A stretch of DNA of 64,000 nt from Balanoglossus misakiensis (lineage: Eukaryota > Hemichordata), in contig CM082584.2 in NCBI GenBank assembly GCA_040954595.2, positions 4,836,001 to 4,900,000 on the forward strand, in the 5' to 3' direction. A model generated the notes under the pieces. It was not told where the DNA came from. It saw nothing but the letters and a program-made list of their open reading frames with translations, and searched no databases. Made by a program: the position numbers and the translations under genes. Of this stretch, positions 39,801 to 54,800 are shown in pieces (the first letter of the stretch is position 1; each line of letters begins with the position of its first letter).

Positions 39801-42800
39801 TTTTATGTCAGGTGAATCAGTGACAGACTGAAACATTCTAGTCTTAAAGGTATACGCTCACCTATGGAAAATTAGCTACAATTACTATCATAACTGTAAC
39901 TTGAGATCTAGCCAATCACCGATTTTCAGTGGGTGGCACACGTGAAAAAAGAGCGCCACCATATGTTATTTAGAACCCTCAAATACACCATTTCAGCCAT
40001 AGGCCTAACTGGGGTATATGAGCGTCTGTAAATTGGAGGTGACCGCATACCTTTAATTGTCGTTATAATAGTGCAGTCACTATTCCTAGTTGTCAAAGAT
40101 TGTGAACCTCTTTTCGTCTGACATTTCAAATTCCGCTAAATGTGAAAGACAAGTACTTACCATTTCCGTTTCCTGCTGGACGGTAACAAGCTTATCGAGC
40201 AAATCTGGCATAAGGTCGATCAACCTCCTCAAACGCTTCAGGCGCTTTTCTATCCGATGATACACTCTGTGAATATCTACTACATTTGGAGTGTGTGGTT
40301 CTTCTGATTGCAATCGGTCACCCGCATCTCGGCATATACGTTGCACCTCTACAATGATGGACTGACATACTATCTGAAAAGGGTTAGTACACATCAAATG
40401 AGCGATGTTAAACATCTTTGAATACATTTCCAAAATTGCGGGACAATTAATGTCGCTAATGCCCGATATGGAGCACAGCTTAGGCCAGTGGGCATTGAAA
40501 ATAGACGACAATGTCTCACCAAAAAGATGAGAGAACAACTCGTAGGCGGACCATGTAGAGAGGACTGAAATGGACAACTTAGTTATACCTCAAACTCCTG
40601 CGGATGGTTCCCCTTGTAAACCATTCGTACAAAGTCATACAGGTAATATTTCATGATTGTGGTCATGTCGCAGCCTTCCTCCATACTCGCCACTTTCAAT
40701 ATGTTACCAATGGGCCCGGTTTGAAGAATTTCCAATGAACCCGTGTCTGTAGAATACGATCATTGTCATCAGTAAAGTTTGTTATTGCTCTTCCCAGTGC
40801 CTACTTGATGAAAACATCAACTAAATTGTCAGCAACATAGCCCTCGTATATATACAATTAAAAATGAGATTAAGAAAAATATCATGGCATTTCATATAAT
40901 CTGATACTGTTTATCAAGACCTGCTACATCCAATTGCAAGAGCTAAGTTTATACTATTCACAAATCAACACGTTCTATCTTCTAAGTGTCGTAAAATTTA
41001 CTGCCTGAGAGTACTAAACGGCACTACAATGCAATGGAAATTACCAATGGATTATAAAATCTTGGCACCGATAACATGCACCATCCATATAGCACAACTG
41101 GCATTGTTAAACATGTGAAGCATTGGCTTACCATTTCCTTTTGCTTGTTGTAGATGTTCGATTGATTCATATATCACCCAAGAAAATGGGAGCTTAAGGT
41201 CGGTAACACTGATTGGCTCTTCCTGCCTTGGAACTATTCTGTCACGCTTGGATCCCCGCAAAACATCTTCGTCAAGCTGTGTTACTTTTTCGTTGTTTAG
41301 CATATTGAGCCACATTCGACGTTGCCATCCACCTTCAGGGAAACTGCGAAACTGTCGTAGACCATCATGTCGGTCTGTATACGAAATCAGTTCGGCGAGA
41401 ACGGGCGTGACCACATTCAAGAGCTTGATGGTCAGTGTTCTTCTGAAGGTGCCACACTCTGTCAAAGTATTTGCCGAACAAATCTCATCCAGAGCCCAGT
41501 CCGCACCACCACCTTCAACGGCTTCTGTCTTTTCCAGAAGTAAACGGATTCTTGTTGCCAACACTGAAGTGAAAGTCAGCAAGCCTGAAAGTGTCAATTA
41601 CACCGAATTAGGATAAGCTGAATGCGGGCCACAGAATTCTGATATTAAAACCATACTACATCATTGTGTTTGATACAAGACACTGTTTATGTAATTCTAC
41701 ATGTGGATATATAGTGAAACAATGTTCGACCACATACAACTTCCATCCCATTTGTAGACACAAGAGTGAAAAACTCGCCAAAATGACTAATCGGTCTTTA
41801 CCATTTATTCATTTTGGCGAGATTTTTACTCTCATATATTACAAACGGGATAGAAGTTGTGTGGTCAAACGTAGATTCACTATATATTCACATGTAGAGT
41901 AACATAAATAGTGTCTTGTATGAAATATAATTAATGGGAAAAGGGCAGCGAGAGAGAGACTTTGTCCATTTTAACTTCATTTCAATTTCCTACTTACCTT
42001 CTCCCTTCTCATCCTGTTCAAGTAAATCTTGGAGAATTTGAACAAGACCTGCTGTGCGGTGATGGTCCATTGACTGAGGCAGTTTCTGTCGTGGCTCTAG
42101 CCGTGCAATTGCCGCAGGGATGCACATCTTGATGATAGTGGCGTTACTTACACCACAATTAACATCGCCAAAAATGGTACTCAATGGCTTGTTGACAAGG
42201 TGGCTTATATCTGGACTGTCCTCGCTTGGTTGCCTTAGTTCATCGATATGTACGGATCTCCATGGCTGCACCTGAATATTGACTAAGGCATTTGGTTCCT
42301 TTCGAAAAAGATGGATGAGAAGTACGACGTGGGCAACCTTATTGCAATGTGCCCTCTTCTCATCTTGGATAAGGAATCGGACAAATGGCACGAATCGAGG
42401 ATTATGCTCATTCGATCCACACTGTAACAGCAGCACGCGGCATTCGGGGTTTTTGTTGTCATAGAAACCACTGAAATATAAAATATGCGTTTCAACATAC
42501 CATGATCTGGGTGTACAGAAACGGAGGTCAACAAAATTGCATGATTTATGCAATCTACATACAAGTCGGAATTACGATGACAGCGCTAATACTAAACAAA
42601 TTTGAAAGTGACAGTAAGATGGTAATGCTTACCTCAACACACTTCTGATTTCCCGTTCTGTTGTGAACCCTTGCAAGTTTACTAGTAGCACCTGGTTGTC
42701 TCTTAACTTTAAGTATTGGGAAACTGCTTTACAATCCGTAAGAAGTCTACCGTGGGTTGTAACCTAATCAAAGGTACGGTACATGTAGTGAATAATTATA

Positions 42801-45800
42801 TATCATACCCATATATATCTGGGGGGAAAAACAATGTGGGCAAATATCGCATTTACATACATAGATTAGCCGGTTGCAAAGAAATACCAACACGAAACAA
42901 CACAGTAAGCCACAAACAGCAAAGCCAATAAAGTCAAGACACTGAAAGAAAGAAATATAAATGTCTGGCAAAAAGGCCATGACTTGATGTCAGTTAATTC
43001 AAAAGCAAAGACATGTGAATACAAAGAAACAATGGTTTGTTCCTAGAATTTAAAAAAGTTAGTATAGGGCTACCTGGGCAAGGAGACCATCTGTTTCACT
43101 TGCTTGACTGTCAAAAAACATCTCAAGGTAATGTGACAAACTGGTGTGACGCTGATCACAATAATATTCCCTTTTGATGTCTTCAGATTCGGGCTCAAGG
43201 CGCGTCAGTGATAACCGTGCTATTGCATCTGGCGTGCAGCAATTCAAAAGTATCGATTTGGCTTGTTGTACAATCTGTAATATAAGTAGAATAACATATT
43301 ATGGAGGCAGAACAGATTCATGTTGAACTCGACAAGGGGGAAAATTAGTGCACGTTTTAGAAAATGCAGGAACGATTGACACAAGGCCTGTATTCAACCC
43401 TACGAATTTCTCTGGCAAATGCATTTTAACGATGATTTTAAGTATGCGAATATTTGTTTCCAGCTGTTTAAAAGTTTTGAGAGTATATTATGTGGCATTT
43501 TCAATCTAAAAAATTCAAAATGGGAAAGAAATATAAACGGTGATTCGGACGGGCGATGTTTTCGGCTTCCCAGCCTTACCTCTTTCGTGTCAGATGGTAC
43601 AGTTGTCTGCGAACAGAATATATTGTGAACGATCATGGCGATAGTATCATTATCCATACCAACAAACACATCTTCACGTCTGTATTCATTAATGTCGCCA
43701 TGGCATCTGTTTGATAAGAGAATGGGTTTAAATGTATAAATATTACTCTTACAGTTGTTTATTTCGTTGGCAGTCACGAATATTAAATTTTCTTGACAAA
43801 TACCCACTACCTAGCTTTTTCAACATTCTAACCATAGTGACAACCTGACCTGTCATAAAAACGTCTTTTTGGAGGGAACAATCATTTACTGCATGACAGT
43901 AGGGTGGACCGGGACGATGGGAAGTGACCAGCTGGGTCAATAAGCCTCCATGAAGCGCCAGCTGAAAGACCGAGCTGACTCTAATTAGGTGAATAAAATG
44001 AAGGATTTTGAGTTCATTAGTATGTGCATACCTCTTATCTGCAGAACCTTGCGGCCTCACCAATGCAAATGATTCTGTCCACTCAGTTAGCTCCTCAACA
44101 ACACCCTTCATTTCTGGCATCAGAATATCATCGAATGTCAGGAAGTGCTTCTCGAGGCGATTGATAAGTGGTATCGGGTAATTCTTGACAACAACATCTC
44201 TCTCGGCGACAATGACCAGTCTGTTAAAATAGAAGAAACAATGTGATATAATCTTGTATGCGTAGTTCCATGCCCTGGTATGATTTGTCAGCATTATTAT
44301 ATCTAGCCTCATGGAGTCGAAACGTCGCATTATATATTCTCAACAGCCTTTAGGGTGAAGGCTTGGAAATAATTGAACATGTTGCCCGAGATATATCGTA
44401 TTTGACTTGCACATGTCAGATATACTTCACCAGTTGTTTTATGCATTATGTTTAAGTAGTGCTTTCGGAATAATTATAGGCATGGTTTTTGGTACTATAT
44501 CTTGAACACAATTTCAGGAAAAGTGACTTTAGCACTACGAGTATGACTTAAGTCCAGCAAAAGATGTTCCCTTTACATGAAGGGCTAAGACTTAACCCTA
44601 CCTGAAATTCTTATCAACACGTGCATTGCAGCGATGAGTACCAAGACCCAGGTTCACATACCGAAGATCACCATACTCAAAGTAATACTATGGGGATGAA
44701 GGAAATTGTGATCATAGTGTTAATTTTCATATTTATATCTTTATAAATCTAAGTCATTTACAATACCGAAATTAAAATGACGTCGTAGTCTCCTGCCAGT
44801 TTCAATACGTTAAACAAGAGGGAACTATTTTGCTTGTAAACACTGAAAGCCAGGAATGCTATAATAGCTTAGCATTACGCTTGGCATAATGTGGCGAGTA
44901 TTTAAAATGTTGGTGTCATCATTGCCGCATTACAGAACAGAAAATCAAGACGCCACGATTGAAACTTTAATTTTTGCAAAATCTGAGGAAACATATGCAA
45001 TAATAACAGAACTCCAATGACGTCTTCGCGTGATCTGTGCCTTACAGAAATTAATTTCACTTGTAATGTGGAATATTCTGCTGTACTTTCACTTATTGTC
45101 CCGTTTAAAGTGTGTTAAAACAATGCATTGCCTCGTTCAGAAGATGAAGTAGTACCTGGTTCATTGTATCATACAGAGATTCATACAAGTTTTCAGCGTT
45201 CATCAAAATAACGGTCTGCCCCGTCTCCATGCAAATCTTGACACGTTTGATGTTTCTACAAACCTGCAATATTAATGAACAGCTTGGCATTTTGACTTGG
45301 CAGTCTGATCTTGTATAATGCTTCACCATAATGCCTTTATCACGTTTTCATTACAATTAATATTTTTTATGGCAAATATGAGAAGCAGAGAGTCAAAGGA
45401 AAGTGGACCTAAACACATGAGTTAGCAAAAGTCGATAACAAAACCCTTAAATCACTCATTGTCAATAGGTATATACACGAACATTAGTGATTACATCATT
45501 TACATCACCATCACCATCATCATCAGCACCGCCACCAACTAAATTGATATTAGCATTTTCTCATTTGAATGTGGTAAAACACTGGTATCGCCTTGAATAA
45601 AAGAGTCACATGGAGTTTATACAACTAGAATGATAATGACACAAAACAATTAACATACTTGCGTGTACTCTGCATCCCGTTTGAAAGGACTGCCATATAT
45701 GACAAGCATATTTTCTTCACTCAGCAATCGCTCTGCACCATCTTTCAAATGCCATATGATATCGTGGCCCCGACTAGTCTTCGTCATTAAGAGGAGGTAC

Positions 45801-48800
45801 CTCGTCTCGCTAACGCCATAGCAAACAGAACAATCCGGAGAATAGATATTGTTTATGTTTGAGCGGTCAATAAAATCATGGTATCTTCAGACACCATGCA
45901 TGGTACAAGTATTTATCATCTCGAAACATTGTCATTGTAAAGTTTACATAGTGAATTTCAATGCGAGAACTTACCCAATCGAGGGCACACTCTTTAAGTT
46001 TTCACGTACAAGATCGAAGTTAGACATGTCTTGAGGTTTGCCCTGTCAGATAATGAACATACATGTATTACTTATTAAATTGTATGTGTTTTCAAGTGAT
46101 CACACCACACCACACCATGTTCACAATGTATGATATATTACACATACCTCATTTCTCAAGCAATGTTGCCTGCATTCTCTCTCAAAGAAGCTAACAGCAT
46201 TTATTGTTTCATGACCATCGAAGTTTCGACACACGCACTGCCGTAGCTCCTCCCATGTAGGCTTCCGTCCAGTTTTCGCACAGACTGATGACAACATCTT
46301 CACGAGCCTACCATAATGATAAATCACACAAGAAACATTCCCATTTCACTTTTACTGATTAAGAGCCGAATTACTAAATGAAACTCAACACATACTGTTA
46401 AACATTATTTCCTCAACTGACCGTTTTGAATAACAATGCAATAAGGTTCAGCAAGAACAGCAACTGTAACGACCGTATATATTGCATGTTTTATGCTGTG
46501 TACTTGAAATGAAGGCAGCACGTTGAAGAACAAAACAAATGTAGGATACATAATGGAAATCAAATGAACAATAAAATGGAGGATAATGCCAAGGTTTCAA
46601 TTGAGCGTATATTAATCCGTGTGTGGCACCGGACTCGTAACATTACGACTCGATCGTATTAACGTTAGAAAAAAGTATATCGTCGCAGAATGTTCACATA
46701 CAAACATTAACCACAAAGAGACGTTCATATTGTACCCTGTCCGGTTGCAGCATATGCGCCATTAACCTTTCACATGACTGCGGTTTTTTGTGTACGTACC
46801 CATAAAAGTCTCTTAAGCCATAGTATTCACGTTCTGTTTTGCACTTTTCAAACAACTCTGAGTACGCCTTAGACAAGGGGGCGATGAGATCTTTCATTTC
46901 CTTAGCCGATGTAGTGATTTGCCTAGAATTAAATTTAAATAAGCTTGTGAGTACACGAATACCCCCAAAACTAGGGTGTCCGTGAACATTACATTAATGT
47001 AAAGTTGAGATTAAACGTTTAAGTTAAAATTCACAGTATATGTGGAAAATACTGCTATTCAACTTAACCGTACCTCGCTGTGTGCTCAATCTCTTCAGTG
47101 CTGGGAACACCTCGTATAACAAATATACCTCTGTTCATCTTCGCAGGGTCTAGTGCCCAATTGGACATTCCTATGAATCCAACTTTCTTCCAAGGTTCAG
47201 GTTTTTCCGTCTCATCAATGCATCCAGATTCAAGCAAGGGATGTAGAGCCTACAACAAGATAAACTGACAACCTCAGAAATTGGCAACCTAAATGGTTTG
47301 GCTCGAAAATGCATTTCAATTCACAATTGTCATATGCATGTTTGTATGCTAATTCGGTTATATGACCAATGTGAGCGATACCTGTCAAAATTAAGGAGAG
47401 CATATGCCCACAATATGCACAAGCGCAACGTTCAATGCTGAAATGACCTCGAGAAATATACAAAATGCCCCAGAAAATGTAAAATACTACTAACACAAAA
47501 TGTAACATTACTATAACAACACAGGTGGTAGAGAACGAATGAATATGCCAGATGGCACTCAATGCTTTAAATCTGAAGCCCTACATTGGTGATTAATCAT
47601 GATCATACCCATCCATAGTCTGATGTACGGTACATTATGGTCAAATATACAGTATTTACATGGCCAATTGTACAGACAAATACTAACGAAACAGTTCAGC
47701 ACAGCCCATACAATAACGAAAAAATACAAAACAAACTCCATGAAAGAAAGAGACATGGACTTCCGGCAAGAAAGACTAGGAAGTGACGTCAGATGTTTCT
47801 CTCAAACAGTTGGGTATAAATCAACATACCTTCAGAGGCATCAGGGGTGAATCTTCTGCGAGACCAACTTCATCTAAAACTACAACGCCAATATTTCTTT
47901 CTTGGCGTTGCTTTTTCTGGAACATTGCACACTGACTGAACGTCTCAACGATATTCTGTGGTGTAGTGTGTTGACTACATTGGCAAGACCACATTTGCAC
48001 CTTTTGAAATACAACATTGTTATAAAGAGCACATCAGTCACGCAGAACACATTCATTTCACATGATCGCATTATCGAAATCGGGCATTTGCAGGTAATAT
48101 TACAATATCCAATTTTATTGTTATCGTTAAAATAATTGTAATTCAATCTTACTGATTTCATTTTCCGAAAGAAAGGAGACAGCGAACCGATCCCCTTCAT
48201 TTCATTGTCAACAATGACTTTCGCCAGAGATTTTGAGCTACCAGGCTTTCCGACGAGAAAGATTGGTATTCGCAATTCCAAACATATTATGACCATGAAG
48301 ACGTTCTCTTTCAAGGCTTCGTTCTTGGCAATTTTTCGATTTAGTTTAATCTCATTCAAGAAAACGTCTTGGCATCTGTGGAAACAATCACAAGGAAAAA
48401 CAACACCTTTCAAAAGTTCGGAAAACGTTCTCCTTAAACGCAACATAATCAACAGCTCATCTTTATAGTAAAAATCAAGCATTATCCCATATGATCGTAC
48501 AGATAACGTTTTCTACATGGAAAGATATTCGACCGCTGCAGGAGGCAGAATGGTACGTTCCAGCTTTTCACATTTAAATGAATAGATGAGAGGTTTTTTA
48601 CGAAATGTATCCTACAACAACAACAACAACAACAACAACAAGAATACACTTTTCTAATGATTAATAGATAGGTTCGAAGTTAAATGGTCTGTGTGGTTTG
48701 CAATCTACCACAACATAGTAATCTTAATACATACATACCTTTCGATTTCAGCCTTTATAGTGTCTGGTACATTTGTTAGACTGTAGGCTTTTTTGAAACA

Positions 48801-51800
48801 AACTGCGATATATTTGCGATATGCTTCACGATTCACCAAAGACGAGTGGTAACAGACACCCACGGTCAGTATTACAGCACGTATCATCCGTATCTGCTTT
48901 GCATCCTGGACATAAGGGAAAGTGTAAATAATGATGCTTTATGCTAGGATTTATACATTTTGTAAAACAGGTTAAAGTAAAGAAGACGTTAATACTCCAT
49001 AATGACGAAGAACAACTTTCGCTTAACACAAGACGTTTCCTTAATTCATTATAAACTGTCTCTTGTTCTTCATTTCGATATGTGCTTTTACAGATTTTAA
49101 AAATGTCCCTATTACACATCCAACATAGCAGCCTTCCAAATTACGCAGCATGATTGATCAGTTATATTTAAATTTAGGTTTTCTTCGATATCAAATGGGG
49201 TCAGACGCGCTCAGGCGACAGTTTCGTTCGCATTCAAATTTCCAGATGACGGGCAACTTCAACAACGTAGTCCAGACAAAGACCGTGCAGACGAAACGCC
49301 ATGAGGCTGATAAAGCACCATACCTGATACATGTTACGTGTCTGGCGGTTTTAAAGTAAAAACATACTCGGAAAAACTTTTACTGGATGTTGAAATATTG
49401 CTTGCCCGTCACCTGGAAATGACAACGCCGTGGGTCACATGGCCAGATCACGTGATTGATAGTAAAGAATTAAATGTGAGTAAAATATGCAAATGATGTC
49501 GATGTGAAATCTCTGTAAGGTTACGTTTACTCTACAGTGAGTTGGTACCGGATAAAAATAAAGAACGCACGTTCATTCTGCAGGTATTCGGTTCAAATTC
49601 TGAGAGATCGTGACTGTTTCTGTCAACAACCACATAGGCATCATCACCGGGATCGGCTTTAACGAGAAAGCTTGAATTTTCACCCATTCCGGGGCCATAA
49701 ATATCGTGATTGTCATACATCCACTTGAAGACCAGAATAACCCGTTCTACATCTCGCAGGCTGACAAATCTACACTCCTCCTGCAATGACATTTACATGC
49801 AGATGATAAGCTTGGTTAGTTTGACGAAGAACAATGAAAGCCTTTTATTATTACAGTATTAGGGCATCTAAAACATGAAAATAATTTACGTCTGTTACAG
49901 TCAAAAATGATGCTTTCACTGAAAATTAGTGTGTGGCAAGTATCACCACTTACCTTCTGAGCTCTCATGTATTGATGAGATGCGCTCAGAACATGGATCA
50001 AGAAGTCCTTCTCTGTCTCATCCAGTCTCCTTTCCTTTAGCTACAATGTGTAAGAAGCAAATTGGCCATTAAATCGATGTCCAGATTGTTTCCATGCATG
50101 AACCTCCGAAAAATAATTGTGAACACTACTTACCCTACTATTCACAATGGCGGAAATATATGACATTTCCAACGAGGCACCAAGTTCGCCGAAGTCCCAT
50201 ACACATGAAATGAGACTGGGAGGTAGTTGATGCACACGGTAAACAAGATGGCGGAGGGGCGTCTCACCTACAAAGAGGTTACAATAAAAAGTAAATGTTT
50301 CTAAGCGTCTAATGACAACCACAATACGCCTTTAGGGCGCCCTTCCGAGATGATGCGAAAACGAGGCCACTAAGTCACTGAGTAAAAAGTTATCCAGTCT
50401 GCTCGTCTTGTGTATCGTCGCTATAATTGGGACCGACGTTCGACTTCACAATTTGCTGTGAGGTGATTGTACACGCAAATTGTATCATGTATACAACAAA
50501 CCAGACGAGGTGGAACAGTTCTCTATAGGTTACTGGCCTCGTTTTCGCGTCGTTTGCTTGGAGATGACGCCATGTTTTGGAAGGGCACCCTCTGACGAAA
50601 AAGACGTATAAGTATGTCATATTGCACAAACACATACCCAGCTTTTGCTTTGTGTCGTCTGCACTGACTCGAAATCCCAGCCCGGCTGCTTCCAGGTTAC
50701 TGATAGCCTTTTCAGATAGCTTTTTGTACGGGTTGCAAGCAGCAACAAACTTCAGTCTCTCATTTGTCAGGCGTCTACCATTCAGCGTCCTATCCATCAT
50801 AACTTCTTTTATGAGAGTGATAGCTTCAGTGGTATTGGCTTCGTCAAAAAACAGCACAGTGTCCACGTCCTTATTTTCCTCGGCCAGATGTTCTGCCTCT
50901 TCCACTTTTCTCTCGATGTCACTGAATGTGGTACCACCATGGACCTGAACAAGTACAGTTTATATGTAGCTTTCCATTCAGATATATTCCCTTAACATAT
51001 TAGTCCCATACAAACTTCTAGTAGTGTTTGTTCAGTAGAGGAGTTTTAGAAACTAGTACAGCTCAAAATCATTAGGCTTAGTCTGGTCCACACCCCCAAA
51101 AGAATGTTCCTATATGTTATATAATATTGCAACATTGAGTCAACTTGTCACCAAAGGCACTTACATATACAAAACTACATTATGCAATTAGAATTTGCAA
51201 CTGAGGTTTTAATCAGTAGATTGGCAAACTTGTCAAAATTTTATATCTATACAAGTGACCTATCGGTCAAAAGAGCTCTGCTGACTTTAACAGTCAGTGT
51301 AACCTGGGCAATGATATGAATACCCTAGGTTTTAATTCATAACAGTTGTATTCTATTGAACAAAACCAAACATAGACATCACAACATCAAAAGGAAGCAC
51401 CAAGGTTCTAATTTGCATATTCATGACCCCATCAAAATTCCAATTAACAAAATCAGGTTGGGGCACCATAACACACATTCCTACCAAATGTCAGCTCCAT
51501 CGTACATGTAGTTAGGGAGAAGAAGATTTTTTACCGAAAATTCTATTTTTAGATCTAATTTGCATATTTATGACACGATCATATCCAAATTAACAAAATC
51601 AGGTAGGGGCACCATAACACACATTCCTACCAAATTTCAGCTCCGTCGTAGATGTAGTTAGGGAGAAGAAGATTTTTTACCAAAGATTCTATTTTTAGAT
51701 CTAATTTGCATATTCATGACCCGATCATATCCAAATTAACAAAATCAGGTAGGGACACCATAACACACATTCCTACCAAATTTCAGCTCCATCGTACATG

Positions 51801-54800
51801 TAGTTAGGGAGAAGAAGATTTTTTACCGAAAATTATATTTTTAGATCTAATTTGCATATTTATGACCCCATCATATCCAAATTAACAAAATCAGGAAGGG
51901 GCACCATAACACACATTTCTACCAAATGTCAGCTCCATCGTACATGTAATTAGGAAGAAGAAGATTTTTTACAAAAAATTCTATTTTTAGATCTAATTTA
52001 CATATTTATGACCCCATCATATCCAAATTAACAAAATCAGGAAGGGGCACCATAACACACATTCCAACCAAATTTCAGCTAAATATGCCAAGTAGTTTTA
52101 AAGAAGAAGATTGAAATACCAAAAGTTGACGGACGACGGACGACGGACGGACACTTCTCAACCTACTGCTACAGCTCGGCTGACACAAGTGACAGCAGAG
52201 CTAAAAATGTGATAAAATAGCTTCTTGATTTTGTGACTACAGACATCTTGAAACGTGTGTAATATTTAGGGGTTATTACACGGATTTTGGTCGATAACGC
52301 GTCGTATTCGAGTGTGTCCGTATTTTGACGAGTTGCGCTTCGCAACGAGTCAAAATACGGACATCACGAGAATGCGTCGCGTTATCGACCAAAATCCGTG
52401 TAATAACCCCTTTATCATACATGCCTACCTATAAAACAGTACGATTTGCGAAAATGCGCCGAGAAAAACAATTTCAAATTTGAACCGGGCGCTGGGATCA
52501 CGGCAGTAGCCATGTTGTGACGTAGGCGTGTGGGCCGTAGTATCATTTTAAGGGGGTTGGCAGCTTTCATTACGATGGGCACATCCGCATTCTAAATAAA
52601 ATTGTCTACGTTCTCTTTCAAAATATCATGTTAACAATTATTTTGCATTGAGAATTTCGAAGAACTAAAAATGATGCATTCAACATGACAAAACCGCCAG
52701 CTTTGAAAACTTTATTACAGCTTCTAATAACCGAATTTTACAACACCCCTCTCCACTAGAGTCCTATGCCCCGTGTGTCGCTCGCGCGCGCAGCGAACTG
52801 TCGCGCCGAGACGCGGACGCGATATTTTCACATTGTGAAATACCGTAAAATATCTTCGGGGCGAGAACAATAGAAAGTGTTAAATACAGGCGTTGCATGT
52901 ATTAGAAGCTGTAATAAAGTTTTCAAAGCTGGCGGTTTTGTCATGTTGAATGCATCATTTTTAGTTCTTCGAAATTCTCAATGCAAAATAATTGTTTACA
53001 TGATATTTTGAAAGAGAACGTAGAAAATTTTATTTAGAATGCGGATGTGTCCATCGTAATGAAAGCTGCCAACCCCCTTAAAATGATACTACGGCCCACA
53101 CGTTATACGTCACAACATGGCTACTGCCGTGATCCCAGCGCCCGGTTCAAATTTGAAACTGTTTTTCTCGGCGCATTTTCGCAAATCGTACTGTTTTATA
53201 GGTAGGCATGTATGATAAAGGGGTTATTATTCTCGTGATGTCCGTATTTTTGACTCGTTGCGAAGCGCAACTCGTCAAAATACGGACATCACTCGAATAC
53301 GACGCGTTATCGACCAAAATTCGTGTAATAACCTCTAAACATCGAATGGAGAATGAAAATACCTTCAGAACTATGAAATTTGATATGGATTCCTTGCCGG
53401 CCATCATATTACACAGATACTCAACAAGGCGAGTTTTCCCGCATCCTGTTTCTCCCATGATAACAACTGGTATACCACACCTGTATATGAATTAACTTTT
53501 TTTTTATTTGCACAAAAATAAACCAGGTGTTCTGTCCCTGATGGCAGGACAGTTCTTTTAGAAAAGATAAAAAGAATAACGCTTATATAATCATATAGCA
53601 CTGTTAAAGTCTTGCATATTGTTGCTGTGTATAGGGTACTGTGTCCTTAATAATCTCAGATAGTACAATAAACGTATATAAAACAAACTGAACTAAATAA
53701 GCAAATCTTGAAGTCAAACTAACAGCAGTACTCATGACGCACAAGTCCTAAAACATAAAAGAACACAGATAAACGCATATTACTATGTAAGCATTCATTC
53801 TAGTCTATTTGAACCACTATCACTATCAATTGTCTTGTGTCTATATAACACTGCACAAGATTATGTGCGACTTGTTCTTTCCAGAAAAGTACTATTTCGC
53901 TAAAATATAAGCTTACAGACCTGAATCTCATAAGTATAGCAATCATCTTTGTTACTGAGTCTGTAGTCAGCTGGTAAGTGTCGTCTGGATCGTATGCCGC
54001 GTTTAAGCTGAGTACACGGCGCATGTGTTCTAGTTGTTCAGCGCTATCAGTTCATATGTAAAGAAAATAAAACTCATTTAACAAGATTCCATGCATGCAT
54101 TTGGAAACAACAGTAATAAAACATGCTGCCGAACATATATATCACAGATTATTGTTGAGATAGTTTTGTGTTCGGATAATCGCAGGTCTGATCTCCAGGC
54201 TTGGTTTGCCACTCGACATATTGTATAACTGATATCTCTCGACTCGGAGATATCACGTCACGACTGTAATTGGTACATGGATCTAAGACAACTGTACTTT
54301 ACCGGGATAGATTATTGAAATCTCCTTCAACATTCACATTGTTGCTCTTCAGTGCGTCCCTAGTTCTAAAATGCATACGCAGATCAGGGACAGTCACTGC
54401 TGGATTTGAACAACTGACGACGGTACCATCTGGTAGTACGTTGAAACCATGGAAAATGAGTGCTTCGCCAACTTCATCAAATATGATGTATGGATGCAAG
54501 CTGCAATTGAAGGAAAAGTGAATGTTAACAATTTTAAGATGAAGATGAGGAATGCTAAGTTACATGTATCTATAATAAATAGATGTGAACAAGTACACAT
54601 GAAAGTGTAAGCCTTATTATAAAAATCAAAACCAACATACTCTTTTTCCCATTGACGACGAGGCATGTACTGCTGAACAGTATCCACTTCCCCATCAGGT
54701 ACACCACAGTCTCTAAAACTGGTGTCTGATATGGAAATACTTGGAGTTGCAAAATCCTGAAATGAAAAGAGACAATTAACGGTTAAGTAAGTAAAGGTCA

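Noticed and set aside
41248-41616. 122-codon plus-strand frame
   Set aside because: Shadow of the long coding exon 41132-41584 on the minus strand.
47941-47974. Acceptor AGs inside 47,940-47,990 for the AAA4 Walker B exon
   Set aside because: They break the phase with the Walker A exon or drop the conserved QCSQHTTPQ stretch; the acceptor at 48,001 solves both.
51411-52110. CRISPR-like appearance of regularly repeated blocks
   Set aside because: Units are whole 148-base tandem copies without unique spacers, inside an intron of an animal gene.
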